64,000 nucleotides of DNA from Tatlockia sp. (GCA_013697725.1 JACCWI010000055.1:248001-312000); one strand, 5' to 3'. Positions 25,937 through 35,287 are shown, numbered from the stretch's first letter. The notes: generated by a model not told the origin, from the sequence alone. A program made the numbers and translations.

Positions 25937-28900
25937 TCAAGCCTCCGCCATGGCTAAGGCTTCTTCTACATCAACAGCAACAATACGCGAAACGCCAGGT
26001 TCACGCATGGTTACACCGATTAAATGATCAGCCAATTCCATAGTTACCTTGTTATGGGTAATAAATAGAAATTGCACTACCTGTGACATCTCTTTAACGA
26101 GGTCACAAAAACGTCTTACGTTGACATCATCTAATGGTGCATCTACTTCATCTAACATGCAAAAGGGCGAGGGGTTTAATTGGAAAATTGCAAAAACTAA
26201 TGCAACCGCCGTCATCGCCTTTTCTCCGCCGGATAACAAATGAATTGTAGAGTTCCGTTTACCTGGGGGTTGCGCCATGACAACTACGCCGGCTTCTAAC
26301 AAATTATCACCAGTTAACTCTAGCATTGCACGACCGCCACCAAAAAGGCGAGGGAAAAGTGCTTGAAAAGCGATATTTACTTGGTCAAAGGTTATTTTTA
26401 GTCGTTGTTTAGTTTCTTTATCCATTTTTTCGATGGCTGAGTCGAGGGTGTTGAGTGCTTCACTGAGATCTTGGTATTGGTCATCCAGGTGTGATTTTCT
26501 TTGATATTCACTCCGATACTCTTCGATGGCAGCAAGGTTTATAGCACCTAATTGCTTGATTTGACTAGCAAGGTCTGCAATTTTTGCTTCGCGTTGAACT
26601 GTGTTGCTATCCTCAGGAATTGTCTCAAGAATCGCTTCGGGTTTTGCATCGAGTTCTGCTAGCGATTCCAAAATTACATTAGCTTGAAGCATTAAAGCTT
26701 GTTCTTGCATCTGTTCAAGCTGGATTCTTTCAACAAGGGTTTTGGCCAATTTTTCTTCAGACTTTATTAAATCTTCCCAAGTGCTCAGTTGAGTGGCGAG
26801 GTTGCTAAATCGTTCTCGACTTTGGCCTAGTGCATTTTCTAATTCAATTTGCTGGGTAATTTTCTGTTCCAGATTGACTTTTAAGGCAAGATCCGGCTCT
26901 TCGTTTTCAATGAGACGAAGGGCAAGGTTTTCCAGGCGTTCGCTTAGGGTTTGTAAATTAAGGGCTTCTCTAGCCGAAGTGAATTTAAGTTCTTGATTCT
27001 TGATAGTGCATTTCTCGAACTCTAACTGGCTTTGATGATAAATAATGCGCAGATCTTCAAGGGCTAAGCGGCTATGCGAAAAATTTTGTTCAAAGTTAGC
27101 ATTTTCTATATTAAAGAGTTGCTGTTCTTGCTCATGGATTTGTGTTTCATGCCTCGCTTTTTCAAGTAATATTATGGCATTTTTTAGCTGAATTTTTTGT
27201 TCTTTTTGTTTGGATAAAAGGAGCTCAAGTTCTGAACTCAAAGTTGATTTGCGGGTAGTTTCTTGATTTATGATGCTGTTGATATGAGCTAACTCAGTTT
27301 CACAGCGATGCAACCTGGCTTGAATTTCGTAGAGTTTTTGTTTGGTATATTCTAAGAGTTGGTCATTTTCCTCGACCTGGTTATAGAGGACATCACGTTG
27401 ATTTTTTAAAAAGGCTAGCTCATTTTCCGCGGCTAAAAGAGCAACGTTGAGTATTGATAATTCCTCTTGCTGAATAATCAGCGAAGGGCTTTGACTTGAG
27501 CCGGCAAATTTTAGCCAGTCCTTCGCAAGCCAATAACCCTCTTCTGTAATTAGGGATTCATCAGATTTGAGATTGGGCAGAACGAGTAAGGCTTCTTCCA
27601 ACGAAGTGATGACATAGATCTTATCAAGATTGGGTAAGCACTTGGGTTTAGCCCCTTGAATTTTATCTGCTAGACGAGGATAGTTGTTTTGATTATCAGT
27701 CTGCTCAGAAAGGCTGATAAAATGAGCTGGGCTTCCTTTTAATGATTCAAGTTGCGGCCATAAGTTTTCCATTGATTCAATGGCTACGGCTTGCAAGGCC
27801 TCAGATAGTACAAATTCGCAGGCCAGTTGCCATTTTTTTTCAACCTGTAAATGTTCTACCAATCGAGGTTTGTCTATCCATTGAGACCTATTTTCACGAG
27901 CTTCTTCATCAATACCTAAGCCCGCTCGTTGCGCTGCTGCTAAACCCGCCTGTTGAGTATAAAGTCTATGTACCTTATCTTGGCTCTGATGTAGTAATTT
28001 TTCAGTCTCACTTAATTGTTGGCGCGACATAGCGACCTTAACTATCCGGCTTTGATGTTCTTCTTCTACCCCTCTAATTTCCTCTTGCAAAGATTTTTGC
28101 AAGAGGTGTAAGTTTTCAAATGTTTCACTTGCGGAGCTTGAATCGATGGCTGCAAGTTCTTCTATTATTTTTTCATGTCGTGTTGAAAGTTGCAGCTTAG
28201 ATTCTTCTAAATGTTGTAAACGAAGTTGTTCAATTTGAGCTTCCTGTAAAGACTTGCTCAATGCTGCTTGTAAATAATTATTTTTTTGTTGATTCGCATT
28301 TTGTTGCTGCTGTTTTGCTTCGAGTTCCCTTTGTTTAATAGCGAAATTTTGTTGAGCAATTTCAAGCTTGGATTGCAAATTATGCATAATGACTTCGTTT
28401 GCAATTAAGCTCTCCTTGTCTCGCTTCAATTGAGCGTCAGCCTGCTGCCAGTCATTTTGTAATTGTTGTTGATCATTTTCCAGACGTAATTTTTCGCGAT
28501 GATATTGTTGAATGCCTTCTTCCATGCGCGCGATTTCAGTAGCTAACTGATAAAAATTGGCCTGAATTTGTTGCATAGATTCATTTTCATCATGAGATAT
28601 TACACGCAGTTTCTCACTTTGATTATAGGCTTCTGCAGCATTGGCCTGATGTTTTTCATATCCCTCTAATAATTGACTTATGACCTGATGTTTTTTATGT
28701 TGCTCTTTAGTCAAAGAACCCCACTTAAGCGCCAAGACTTCAGTTTTATACCTACGCTCTGTGGCTTTTAAATGACTATAGTGCTTGGCGGTCTTAGCCT
28801 GGCGTTCAAGACGTTGCAGTTGCTTGCCTAACTCATCGCGAAGGTCGGCGAGTCGAATTAGATTTTCACGGGTATTTTCGATTCGTGTTAATGTTTCACG

Positions 28901-29431
28901 ACGGCGTTCTTTGTATTTTGAAATGCCAGAGGCTTCTTCAAAAAAGGTTCTAAGTTCTTCAGGACGCGCTTCGATAATTCGTGAAATAGTTCCTTGACCA
29001 ATGATTGAATAGCCGCGAGAACCTGCGCCTGTGCCTAAGAAAATATCTGTAATATCACGACGTCGACAGCGACTGCCATTTAGAAAATATGCAGATTCGC
29101 CGTCACGACTAACTACGCGTTTTACGGCAATTTCTTGATAACTGGCGTATTGTCCAGTTAAACGACCAAGACTATTATCAAAAGTTAATTCGATAAAGGC
29201 TTGGCCAACTGCTTTGCGTTGCGAAGATCCATTAAAAATAACGTCAGTCATCGATTCGCCGCGCAGATTTTTCGCGGAGCTCTCGCCCATGACCCAGCGT
29301 ACGGCGTCAATAATATTGGACTTACCGCAACCGTTAGGTCCAACAATAGCCACTAATTGACTAGGAAAAGGCACAATTGTGACATCGACAAAGGATTTAA
29401 ATCCTACCAATTTTAGTTGTTTTAGATGCAT
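25937..29431 (-). CDS. smc: Chromosome segregation protein SMC
   Basis: Condensin ATPase of 1164 residues. The N-terminal half-ATPase has Walker A GPNGCGKS (residues 31-38). Two long coiled coils flank a hinge in the middle (around residues 490-640, with SQWIDKPRLVEHLQVEKKWQ). The C-terminal half has signature LLSGGEKAM from about 1065 and Walker B CMLDEVD at about 1091. Most enteric bacteria use MukBEF instead; many other gammaproteobacteria, Legionella included, have SMC. Upstream of zipA in many gammaproteobacteria lies smc, as here. GAGAAG precedes the ATG. Partners ScpA and ScpB are not in the window. Confidence 0.97.
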   Translation of the reverse strand: MHLKQLKLVGFKSFVDVTIVPFPSQLVAIVGPNGCGKSNIIDAVRWVMGESSAKNLRGESMTDVIFNGSSQRKAVGQAFIELTFDNSLGRLTGQYASYQEIAVKRVVSRDGESAYFLNGSRCRRRDITDIFLGTGAGSRGYSIIGQGTISRIIEARPEELRTFFEEASGISKYKERRRETLTRIENTRENLIRLADLRDELGKQLQRLERQAKTAKHYSHLKATERRYKTEVLALKWGSLTKEQHKKHQVISQLLEGYEKHQANAAEAYNQSEKLRVISHDENESMQQIQANFYQLATEIARMEEGIQQYHREKLRLENDQQQLQNDWQQADAQLKRDKESLIANEVIMHNLQSKLEIAQQNFAIKQRELEAKQQQQNANQQKNNYLQAALSKSLQEAQIEQLRLQHLEESKLQLSTRHEKIIEELAAIDSSSASETFENLHLLQKSLQEEIRGVEEEHQSRIVKVAMSRQQLSETEKLLHQSQDKVHRLYTQQAGLAAAQRAGLGIDEEARENRSQWIDKPRLVEHLQVEKKWQLACEFVLSEALQAVAIESMENLWPQLESLKGSPAHFISLSEQTDNQNNYPRLADKIQGAKPKCLPNLDKIYVITSLEEALLVLPNLKSDESLITEEGYWLAKDWLKFAGSSQSPSLIIQQEELSILNVALLAAENELAFLKNQRDVLYNQVEENDQLLEYTKQKLYEIQARLHRCETELAHINSIINQETTRKSTLSSELELLLSKQKEQKIQLKNAIILLEKARHETQIHEQEQQLFNIENANFEQNFSHSRLALEDLRIIYHQSQLEFEKCTIKNQELKFTSAREALNLQTLSERLENLALRLIENEEPDLALKVNLEQKITQQIELENALGQSRERFSNLATQLSTWEDLIKSEEKLAKTLVERIQLEQMQEQALMLQANVILESLAELDAKPEAILETIPEDSNTVQREAKIADLASQIKQLGAINLAAIEEYRSEYQRKSHLDDQYQDLSEALNTLDSAIEKMDKETKQRLKITFDQVNIAFQALFPRLFGGGRAMLELTGDNLLEAGVVVMAQPPGKRNSTIHLLSGGEKAMTAVALVFAIFQLNPSPFCMLDEVDAPLDDVNVRRFCDLVKEMSQVVQFLFITHNKVTMELADHLIGVTMREPGVSRIVAVDVEEALAMAEA

Positions 29432-29611
29432 TGTCTTCTCGAAAATGAACAGTTCTCAAGAGACTTACTCGTTAGCAGTGGGAGAAAAAAAGTCGCTAGC
29501 CAAAAAATCAAAATCTTCAATTCCAATGAGTAAGGTCGTGAAAAATCGAGTATAACTTATAGAAAGGGAAAACGAGAAATTTGCCCATAGACCGGAATAT
29601 AACAGCAATGT

Positions 29612-30427
29612 TTAACTATAAGTGGCGGGCTTAGAACTCCATTCATCGGGGTTGATACCCACTCTTAAGGCAAACTCATCAATCAAACTAGTTGTAGTCG
29701 TTTTCTTACCAAACAACAGCCTTAACACTCTTGTGCTAAAATTTTGGCCGCGATTAAAAATATCAAAACGGGAACATTCGTTACTGGTAGATTGAATTTG
29801 GCCTTTCTGTTGGTAGAAATTTTTTAAAAAATCTTTGAGCTCTGACATTGTCGATAAACTATTAATATCGCAAATGAATTGGTTTAAGGCGCCAACTTTT
29901 CGTTTTTCACTAAAATCAATACAGAAAAAATAACTGTGGCTTCGTTTATCCTCATTTAAAACCTTGTGAAGATAATTCTTTAAAGACTTTAGCTCCAGGG
30001 AATTGTCGAGGAAGTCCTGTAGTTCAAGAGATGCAGAAGTTTTGTTATTTTTTAAAAAGGCGGGGCTGTATTTGCTTGGAAACAACTTTGGCAGTGGCGC
30101 TTTAAGTTCACCATCAGGATGAATTTCACGGTAGGCAGTCTTTAAAAATTTTAGTTGCTCATCTAAAAAACTTTGCTGCTCTATTGCTATAAGGCGCTGA
30201 TCTTTTTCACTTTCTCTAGCCAGAAATTGCGCTAAATATTGTAGAGTTAAAGCATAGTTTCTCAAAGAAGACTGATGCTTCGATTTTCTCAATACTTCTT
30301 TATAAATTTTAAGTTCGTGTACCGCATTATTCCAGCTAGCTCCAGGGTGCAGTATAAGACGAATACCCTTGTATTTAGATTCAATTTTAGCGGCATAATC
30401 GGCAATTTGGTTTAAATCATAGGTCAT
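29612..30427 (-). CDS. Unknown protein, paralogue of the next gene; effector candidate
   Basis: I do not recognise a family. The 271-residue soluble protein has no signal peptide or membrane helix. It shares with the neighbouring upstream gene the N-terminal pattern YDL-x-Q-x-A-x-YA, RSHSYFF at 162-168, R-K-x-G about ten residues later, and SRFDIFNRGQNFSTR at 219-233. The rest is predicted helical and rich in Lys, Leu and Ser. The C-terminus ends FALRVGINPDEWSSKPATYS. Tandem duplication, AT-rich codons, helical make-up and absence of export signals are typical of Dot/Icm substrates, but that is inference. It lies 69 bases downstream of its paralogue and 180 bases upstream of smc. Confidence 0.75.
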   Translation of the reverse strand: MTYDLNQIADYAAKIESKYKGIRLILHPGASWNNAVHELKIYKEVLRKSKHQSSLRNYALTLQYLAQFLARESEKDQRLIAIEQQSFLDEQLKFLKTAYREIHPDGELKAPLPKLFPSKYSPAFLKNNKTSASLELQDFLDNSLELKSLKNYLHKVLNEDKRSHSYFFCIDFSEKRKVGALNQFICDINSLSTMSELKDFLKNFYQQKGQIQSTSNECSRFDIFNRGQNFSTRVLRLLFGKKTTTTSLIDEFALRVGINPDEWSSKPATYS

Positions 30428-30496
30428 ACAGTTACTACTCTAAGCGCTTAATTGATGATATTATACCTTAGTGAGTTAAAAATAAACAGACTGATT

Positions 30497-31390
30497 TTAT
30501 TTGAGCATTGTAAATGAACTTCGGTAATTTGGACTTGGTGAAGGATTAGAAAATGTAATTTTTCTAATAGCAGTTGGATTCGCTAGATCAAAACCAACTG
30601 ATTGGGCGAAAGCATTTATTGAACTTATGGACCCTGTATCTCTGCCAGTAATACGAGTGAAAAAATTTTGTCCTGTGTTTAAGATGTCAAAACGAGATTT
30701 TTCCATTAGGCCAGAGCGATATACCACAGCGCCTTTGCCAAGATAAAACTTCGCCAATACATCCTTAACTTGCTCAAGGTTAGATTGATTTTTTAATTCA
30801 TTAATTAGATTTTGTAAAATCCCGGCTTTGCGGTTTTCAGTAAAGTCATAGCAGCAGAAAAAAAAGCTATGACTGCGCGTATCTTTGATTAAATTATCTT
30901 TAAGGTAGATTTCCAAGTCCTTAAAAGGTTGAGATGCGATAAGTTTTTGCTGAAATTCATTGGGTTCATACTTTCTAACTACCTGAAATCGGGATGGGCT
31001 AAAAAATTTCTTTTCTTGAGTCAGACTAGGAGTTGCTTCAAAGGGCTGAGGCGCTTTACACTTCGCTTCTGGGAAAACCTTTCGCAAGGCATTTTCTAAA
31101 CCTTTTAAATGCTGAGCAATGAACTCATTTTTCTCAGAATTAAGTTGTTGCGATTGATCCGCAGGCAAGGTAAAGAGAGCCAATTGATAAAGATTTTCCG
31201 CGTATATTTTTAAATTAGCTGCCGAGGGATCTTCAGAAAATTTTTCAGCTTTGGCGCGAAGATTTTCTTTTAACGCTTGCCAATTGCGCTTGCATTTTTT
31301 TTTTAATTTTATCGATTTATCATTTTCATTAAAACTCATCTGAAAAACCATTTGAGCATAGCCAGCTACTTGTTTGAGATCGTAAATCAC
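30497..31390 (-). CDS. Unknown protein, tandem paralogue; effector candidate
   Basis: A 297-residue protein related along its length to the gene that follows it. Shared blocks are YDLKQVAGYA at residues 3-12, RSHSFFF at 172-178, NRKAGILQNLINEL after that, and SRFDILNTGQNFFTR at 232-246. Differences are concentrated in the N-terminal third (a Lys-rich stretch near residues 26-35) and in the last 40 residues, which are Ser/Pro/Asn-rich (SNPSPSPNYRSSFTMLK). There is no signal peptide. No catalytic motif is recognisable; the invariant Arg-Ser-His-Ser and Asn-x-Gly-Gln-Asn groups are the best candidates for an active site. AAGGAG precedes the start. It is divergent from phaC. Confidence 0.75.
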   Translation of the reverse strand: MIYDLKQVAGYAQMVFQMSFNENDKSIKLKKKCKRNWQALKENLRAKAEKFSEDPSAANLKIYAENLYQLALFTLPADQSQQLNSEKNEFIAQHLKGLENALRKVFPEAKCKAPQPFEATPSLTQEKKFFSPSRFQVVRKYEPNEFQQKLIASQPFKDLEIYLKDNLIKDTRSHSFFFCCYDFTENRKAGILQNLINELKNQSNLEQVKDVLAKFYLGKGAVVYRSGLMEKSRFDILNTGQNFFTRITGRDTGSISSINAFAQSVGFDLANPTAIRKITFSNPSPSPNYRSSFTMLK

Positions 31391-31536
31391 TACCTTTTCT
31401 CCTTGGCTGAATTGCCTTTTACAATAGATTCATAAAGATTCAGTATTGTTTATTTTAATGACATTTAAAACAGAAGTCCTTATGATAATACAGACAAATT
31501 AAAAAATGAACAGTTTGCTTCAGCTCTGGTCCTGAG

Positions 31537-31566
31537 TTGACGAAACACCCTAAATCCCGCAAGAAT
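31537..31566 (+). promoter_or_regulatory. Possible promoter for phaC
   Basis: TTGACG at 31537-31542 and AAGAAT at 31561-31566 are 18 bp apart, matching five and four of six consensus bases. The start site would lie about 20 bases before the phaC ATG at 31596, close but workable. Confidence 0.3.
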
Positions 31567-31595
31567 AGTCTTATAAAAATTCCTCAGGAGCTCGG

Positions 31596-33380
31596 ATGAC
31601 CCAGGACACAGAACTTAGCCAAATCATGCAAACAGTGGCAGAAAAAAGCCTGCGAATCCTCAAAGGTTATCAAAATGAACCGGCACAGTTAGCGAAATTT
31701 CTGAAACAATATATCGATTTGACGAGAGATTATCAGTCTTTAATCTCGGTTATATTAAAAAACCCTGACTCTGTGGTAAAGATGCAGTTGGCTTATTGGC
31801 AAGATGCTTTTAGCTTGGCTCAAGACCAAATGCAGCATTGGCTTGAAGGTAAACCAATGCCAGTTCAAGACCGACGCTTTAGTAGTGAGGAATGGGTATC
31901 TAATCCTTTTTTCAGTTTTATGAGTCAACATTATTTACTCGCTTCAGAACACATGAATTCCTTATTGGAACATATTGAATACGGTGATAAACAATTAGCC
32001 AAGCGCACGCAGTTTTTCGCTCGCCAATATTTAGACGCGATTTCACCTGCGAATTTTGTGCACACTAATCCGCAATTAATGGCTGAAACGGTACAAAGCC
32101 ATGGTAAAAATTTATTGCTTGGTTTACAAAACCTACTCACTGATATGGAAGCTGGGCCCTCACGTTTGATTATCAAAATGACGGATAGTAAAGCGTTTAA
32201 AGTAGGTAAAAATCTAGCAATAACGCCAGGAAAAGTTATCTTCCGTAATGAAATGATGGAATTGATTCAATACCTTCCTCAAACGGAAAAAGTTAAATCG
32301 ATTCCTTTGCTGATGGTTCCACCTTGGATCAATAAATATTATATTTTTGACTTAAGTCATTCAAATTCGTTTGTGGATTGGATCGTTAAACAGGGCATAA
32401 GCGTTTTCGTAATTTCCTGGGTAAATCCCGATGCAAGTTTTGCTAAAAAAGGGCTCTTTGATTATCTAAATGAGGGGCCTCTTAGAGCCCTAAAGATTAT
32501 TCAAGAACAGCTCAAAGTCAAGCAAGTCAACACACTTGGTTTTTGCATAGGCGGCACCTTGCTTGCATCCACCTTAGCTTATCTTAAAGGAGTTAAGGAA
32601 AATCCAGTTCATTCGGCGACCTTTTTAGCTTCAATGATTGATTTTTCCGATCCCGGTGATATTTCTGTGTTTATCGATGAACAGCAGATTTTACAAATTG
32701 AGGAGGAGATGCATGCTAAAGGGTTTTTAGATGGACATTTTATGGCCAGTACTTTTAATTCATTGCGAGCTAATGACTTGGTTTGGTCCTTTTTTATTAA
32801 AAACTATTTGCAGGGTCAGAATCCTGTTCCCTTTGATATTTTATATTGGAACGCCGATGTCACCAATATGCCAGCTACCATGCATTCGCAATATCTGCGG
32901 TGGATGTATTTGCACAATGATCTGATTAAACCTGGAAAAATAAAGCTTAATCATGTGCCTCTTGATGTCTCTAAAATTGATCAGCCCAGTTTCTTTGTAT
33001 CGACCAAAAAAGATCATATCGCTCCATGGAAAACCACTTATTTAGGCTATCAAGCCTTGGGAGGAGAAAAACAGTTTTTACTTGGTGGCTCCGGCCATAT
33101 CGCCGGGATTATCAACCCCCCCTTAAAAACAGCTAAATATAATTACTATACAAATCCAATATCTAATTTAAGCGCTGAACAATGGCAGGAAACAGCCATT
33201 GAACATACCGGCTCTTGGTGGCCGGCCTGGATGAAATGGCTAAATAAAGACGCTGGTCGCTTAATAAAAGCCCCAGATTTATCTAAACTCCCATACCCGG
33301 GTCTAATCGCTGCACCCGGCAAGTATGTGTTCAAATCCTATAAAAAAAGCGAGTCAGATGGAACTGAAGAAAATAATTGA
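31596..33380 (+). CDS. phaC: Class I poly(3-hydroxyalkanoate) synthase
   Basis: Polymerises 3-hydroxyacyl-CoA, usually 3-hydroxybutyryl-CoA, into polyhydroxyalkanoate granules, a carbon store that Legionella uses for survival outside the host. The alpha/beta-hydrolase core has the lipase-like box GFCIGG with catalytic Cys317, Asp473 (KKDHIAPW) and His501 (GSGHIAG). These are close to Cys319, Asp480 and His508 of Cupriavidus. VPPWINKYYIFDL and WNADVTNMPATMH are further family motifs. The 594-residue length and lack of a PhaE partner indicate class I. CAGGAG precedes the ATG. It is followed by a MerR regulator and then, convergent, by the rest of the pha genes. Confidence 0.96.
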   Translation: MTQDTELSQIMQTVAEKSLRILKGYQNEPAQLAKFLKQYIDLTRDYQSLISVILKNPDSVVKMQLAYWQDAFSLAQDQMQHWLEGKPMPVQDRRFSSEEWVSNPFFSFMSQHYLLASEHMNSLLEHIEYGDKQLAKRTQFFARQYLDAISPANFVHTNPQLMAETVQSHGKNLLLGLQNLLTDMEAGPSRLIIKMTDSKAFKVGKNLAITPGKVIFRNEMMELIQYLPQTEKVKSIPLLMVPPWINKYYIFDLSHSNSFVDWIVKQGISVFVISWVNPDASFAKKGLFDYLNEGPLRALKIIQEQLKVKQVNTLGFCIGGTLLASTLAYLKGVKENPVHSATFLASMIDFSDPGDISVFIDEQQILQIEEEMHAKGFLDGHFMASTFNSLRANDLVWSFFIKNYLQGQNPVPFDILYWNADVTNMPATMHSQYLRWMYLHNDLIKPGKIKLNHVPLDVSKIDQPSFFVSTKKDHIAPWKTTYLGYQALGGEKQFLLGGSGHIAGIINPPLKTAKYNYYTNPISNLSAEQWQETAIEHTGSWWPAWMKWLNKDAGRLIKAPDLSKLPYPGLIAAPGKYVFKSYKKSESDGTEENN

Positions 33381-33389
33381 TTTAATTGC

Positions 33390-33420
33390 TTGACTCTAAC
33401 CTTGCGTCATAACCTAACTT
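33390..33420 (+). promoter_or_regulatory. MerR-type promoter with long spacer
   Basis: TTGACT (33390-33395) and TAACTT (33415-33420) are separated by 19 bp, the lengthened spacing typical of promoters activated by MerR-family proteins. A small dyad, TGAC at 33391-33394 and GTCA at 33406-33409, lies between or on these elements. The -10 match is poor (three of six), so the assignment leans on spacing and on the gene it precedes. Confidence 0.35.
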
Positions 33421-33441
33421 ATCTAACAAGGGGGAAAAACG

Positions 33442-34377
33442 ATGACGCGATGGTATGTTAAAGAACTAAGTCAATTGACACAGGTTTCGGTTCGAACTTT
33501 GCATCATTATGATGCTATAGGCTTGCTTAAACCTGGTTTGCGGCTTGATACTGGTTATCGTTTGTACTCTGAATCGGATTTATTAAAATTACAACAGATA
33601 ATTGCTTTGAAATTTTTTGGCTTTAAGCTTGCCTCAATCAAAACCTTGCTTGATAAAAATATTGATGTTTACGATCATTTTTCAGCTCAAGCTCAATGTT
33701 TGGAGGAGCAAAGTAAAGCCTTGCTCAAAGCAAGCCAAACACTAAAAGCGATCATTTCTGAAGCTAATCGAAATAAATCTATACCCTGGGAAAGTATTAT
33801 AAAATCGATTGAGGTATTTCGTATGACACAGCAACTCGAAAAAAGCTGGATAGCCAAGGCATTATCACCAGAACAACTGAACGATTTTGCCAAGTTTGAA
33901 CTTAGCTTGAAAACTCGTTTTAGTGAAGCCGATAGAGCGAAATTTGATCAAAAATGGCAGGCGTTGATCGCAGAAATTTCAAGTCATTTGGATGAAGATC
34001 CTTGCTCAGAGCTAGGTTGGGAATTTGGCAAAAAAATGATGGATATGATTAATACGCTATACGGCAAACAATTTGCTGAATTAAAATCGGCAATTTGGCA
34101 GCAGGGATTTATGCGAGGAAAAGCAGGTAGTGAGCATCCTTTAAGCCCAAAACATATTGCCTGGTTGGATAAAGCCTTTGATAGCTACTATCGTCATCGC
34201 ATTTACCATATTTTATCGCAGACAGGTAAAGCCACTTTGGCTGATTGGACCGCATTAACCGATGAGATGTATGGAGATTCCCGGCAATTAAAAGCTGAGC
34301 TTTTTCAAGCAGTGATGGATGATGAAAAAATTGATGATAAAGCGAAGGAGTGGCTTAGAATGAATTGGTGTTATTGA
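33442..34377 (+). CDS. MerR-family regulator with TipAS-like effector domain
   Basis: Residues 1-70 form a MerR winged helix-turn-helix: WYVKELSQLTQVSVRTLHHY, then DAIGLLKPGLRLDTGYRLYS, with the dimerisation helix after about residue 75. The C-terminal half (about 160-300) is helical and resembles the TipAS/TOBE-free antibiotic-recognition domain of TipAL-type regulators (WEFGKKMMDMINTLYGKQFA, YRHRIYHILSQTGK). Such proteins sense drugs or other ligands and activate promoters with 19-bp spacers, and one is present just upstream. AAGGGGGAA precedes the ATG. It lies between phaC and the phasin gene; control of PHB genes is possible but not shown. Confidence 0.85.
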   Translation: MTRWYVKELSQLTQVSVRTLHHYDAIGLLKPGLRLDTGYRLYSESDLLKLQQIIALKFFGFKLASIKTLLDKNIDVYDHFSAQAQCLEEQSKALLKASQTLKAIISEANRNKSIPWESIIKSIEVFRMTQQLEKSWIAKALSPEQLNDFAKFELSLKTRFSEADRAKFDQKWQALIAEISSHLDEDPCSELGWEFGKKMMDMINTLYGKQFAELKSAIWQQGFMRGKAGSEHPLSPKHIAWLDKAFDSYYRHRIYHILSQTGKATLADWTALTDEMYGDSRQLKAELFQAVMDDEKIDDKAKEWLRMNWCY

Positions 34378-34443
34378 TATTGAGGAACTGGGTTCATTGC
34401 TTCCTGTCCCTATATACCCCGGCTTGTCCGGTATCCATCTGCT

Positions 34444-34476
34444 CCTCTCTTCCGTGCAAAAGCGTGGGGAGAGAGG
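34444..34476. terminator. GC-rich hairpin between merR gene and phasin
   Basis: CCTCTCTTCC (34444-34453) pairs with GGGAGAGAGG (34467-34476), ten base pairs with one G-T wobble, in the gap between convergent genes. There is no T run on either side, so terminator function is uncertain. Confidence 0.4.
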
Positions 34477-34487
34477 GCTCTAAGTTC

Positions 34488-34775
34488 TTACAACTTCTCT
34501 TCAGTTTGCTTTTTCACATCTTGCACGAAAGAAAGCACAGCTTTTTCATAAATTTCAAAAGATTTTTGCAGATAATCAAGTGCTTTATGGCCATTTTCTA
34601 CCGCTAGGCTTAGATGTTTTTCAAGCAGCTCTTCAGGCTTTTTTACTTTAGCTATTTCATCGGGCTTCAGGTAAGTTAATCCCTGAATGGTTTTGACATT
34701 TAATTCAGTCATCGCTTGCAGGGGAGCTTGCATCTTGCGCGTTAGCTCAGTCCATTTTTCAAAGGGTTGATTCAT
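34488..34775 (-). CDS. Phasin family protein
   Basis: A 95-residue granule-associated protein. The sequence MNQPFEKWTELTRKMQAPLQ, followed by ALDYLQKSFEIYEKA, is the amphipathic helical pattern of phasin (phasin_2/PhaP) proteins that coat polyhydroxyalkanoate granules and control their size and number. I use the ATG at 34773-34775, which has GGAG seven bases upstream, over an ATG four codons earlier that overlaps that site. It is encoded downstream of phaR and the two phaB genes on the same strand, with 101 bp between its start and the phaR stop. Confidence 0.8.
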   Translation of the reverse strand: MNQPFEKWTELTRKMQAPLQAMTELNVKTIQGLTYLKPDEIAKVKKPEELLEKHLSLAVENGHKALDYLQKSFEIYEKAVLSFVQDVKKQTEEKL

Positions 34776-34876
34776 GTTAGTCTCCATTAAATGTTGCGTT
34801 GCACAATATTATATTAGTATAGTTTTTATACGGATGTCAAGCGATCAAAACTCCTTTTTTAGTGAGTTGATAGTCC

Positions 34877-35287
34877 TTAAATTTTGAACAATTCTTGCCA
34901 TTGTTTCATGAGCTGTTGTGTTTGCTCGTTCCAAAAGTCAGCAGTTTTTTGATAATCTTTTACTAAAGGATTAGTTTTCAAGGATTTTTCCATTCCCTGA
35001 AACCATTGTCCAAGCATTTCCTTAAATGATTTATTCATTGGATGTTGGGCAAGAACAATTAACTGACGCAACATATCAGTCGATAAAAATTGTGTCGCCC
35101 CCGATTCCATTTCGACAACGATTTGCAATAAAGTAGCGTTGCTCAAATCTTTGGCAGTGGTAGAATCCTCCACCCGAAACTCAATGCCGTCAATAACATA
35201 ACGCTGCAAATCTTCAACTCTAATGTAGCGACTTGTTTCTGTATCATAGAGTCTTCTATTTTTATATTTCTTAATTAAGCGTGTCAT
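34877..35287 (-). CDS. phaR: Polyhydroxyalkanoate synthesis regulator PhaR
   Basis: A 136-residue protein with the PHB accumulation regulatory N-terminal domain: LIKKYKNRRLYDTETSRYI at residues 4-22 and LLQIVVEMESGATQFLSTD further on, then a shorter C-terminal domain. PhaR represses phasin genes and is released when it binds polymer or granules. GAGG lies five bases before the ATG. Its gene is 13 bases downstream of phaB and just upstream of the phasin, its usual target. Confidence 0.93.
   Translation of the reverse strand: MTRLIKKYKNRRLYDTETSRYIRVEDLQRYVIDGIEFRVEDSTTAKDLSNATLLQIVVEMESGATQFLSTDMLRQLIVLAQHPMNKSFKEMLGQWFQGMEKSLKTNPLVKDYQKTADFWNEQTQQLMKQWQELFKI

Noticed and set aside
28890..28900. 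parS-like half site TGTTTCACG inside smc
   Set aside because: Only the left half of the palindrome is present; the right half (ACGGCG) does not match, and the site is in coding sequence.
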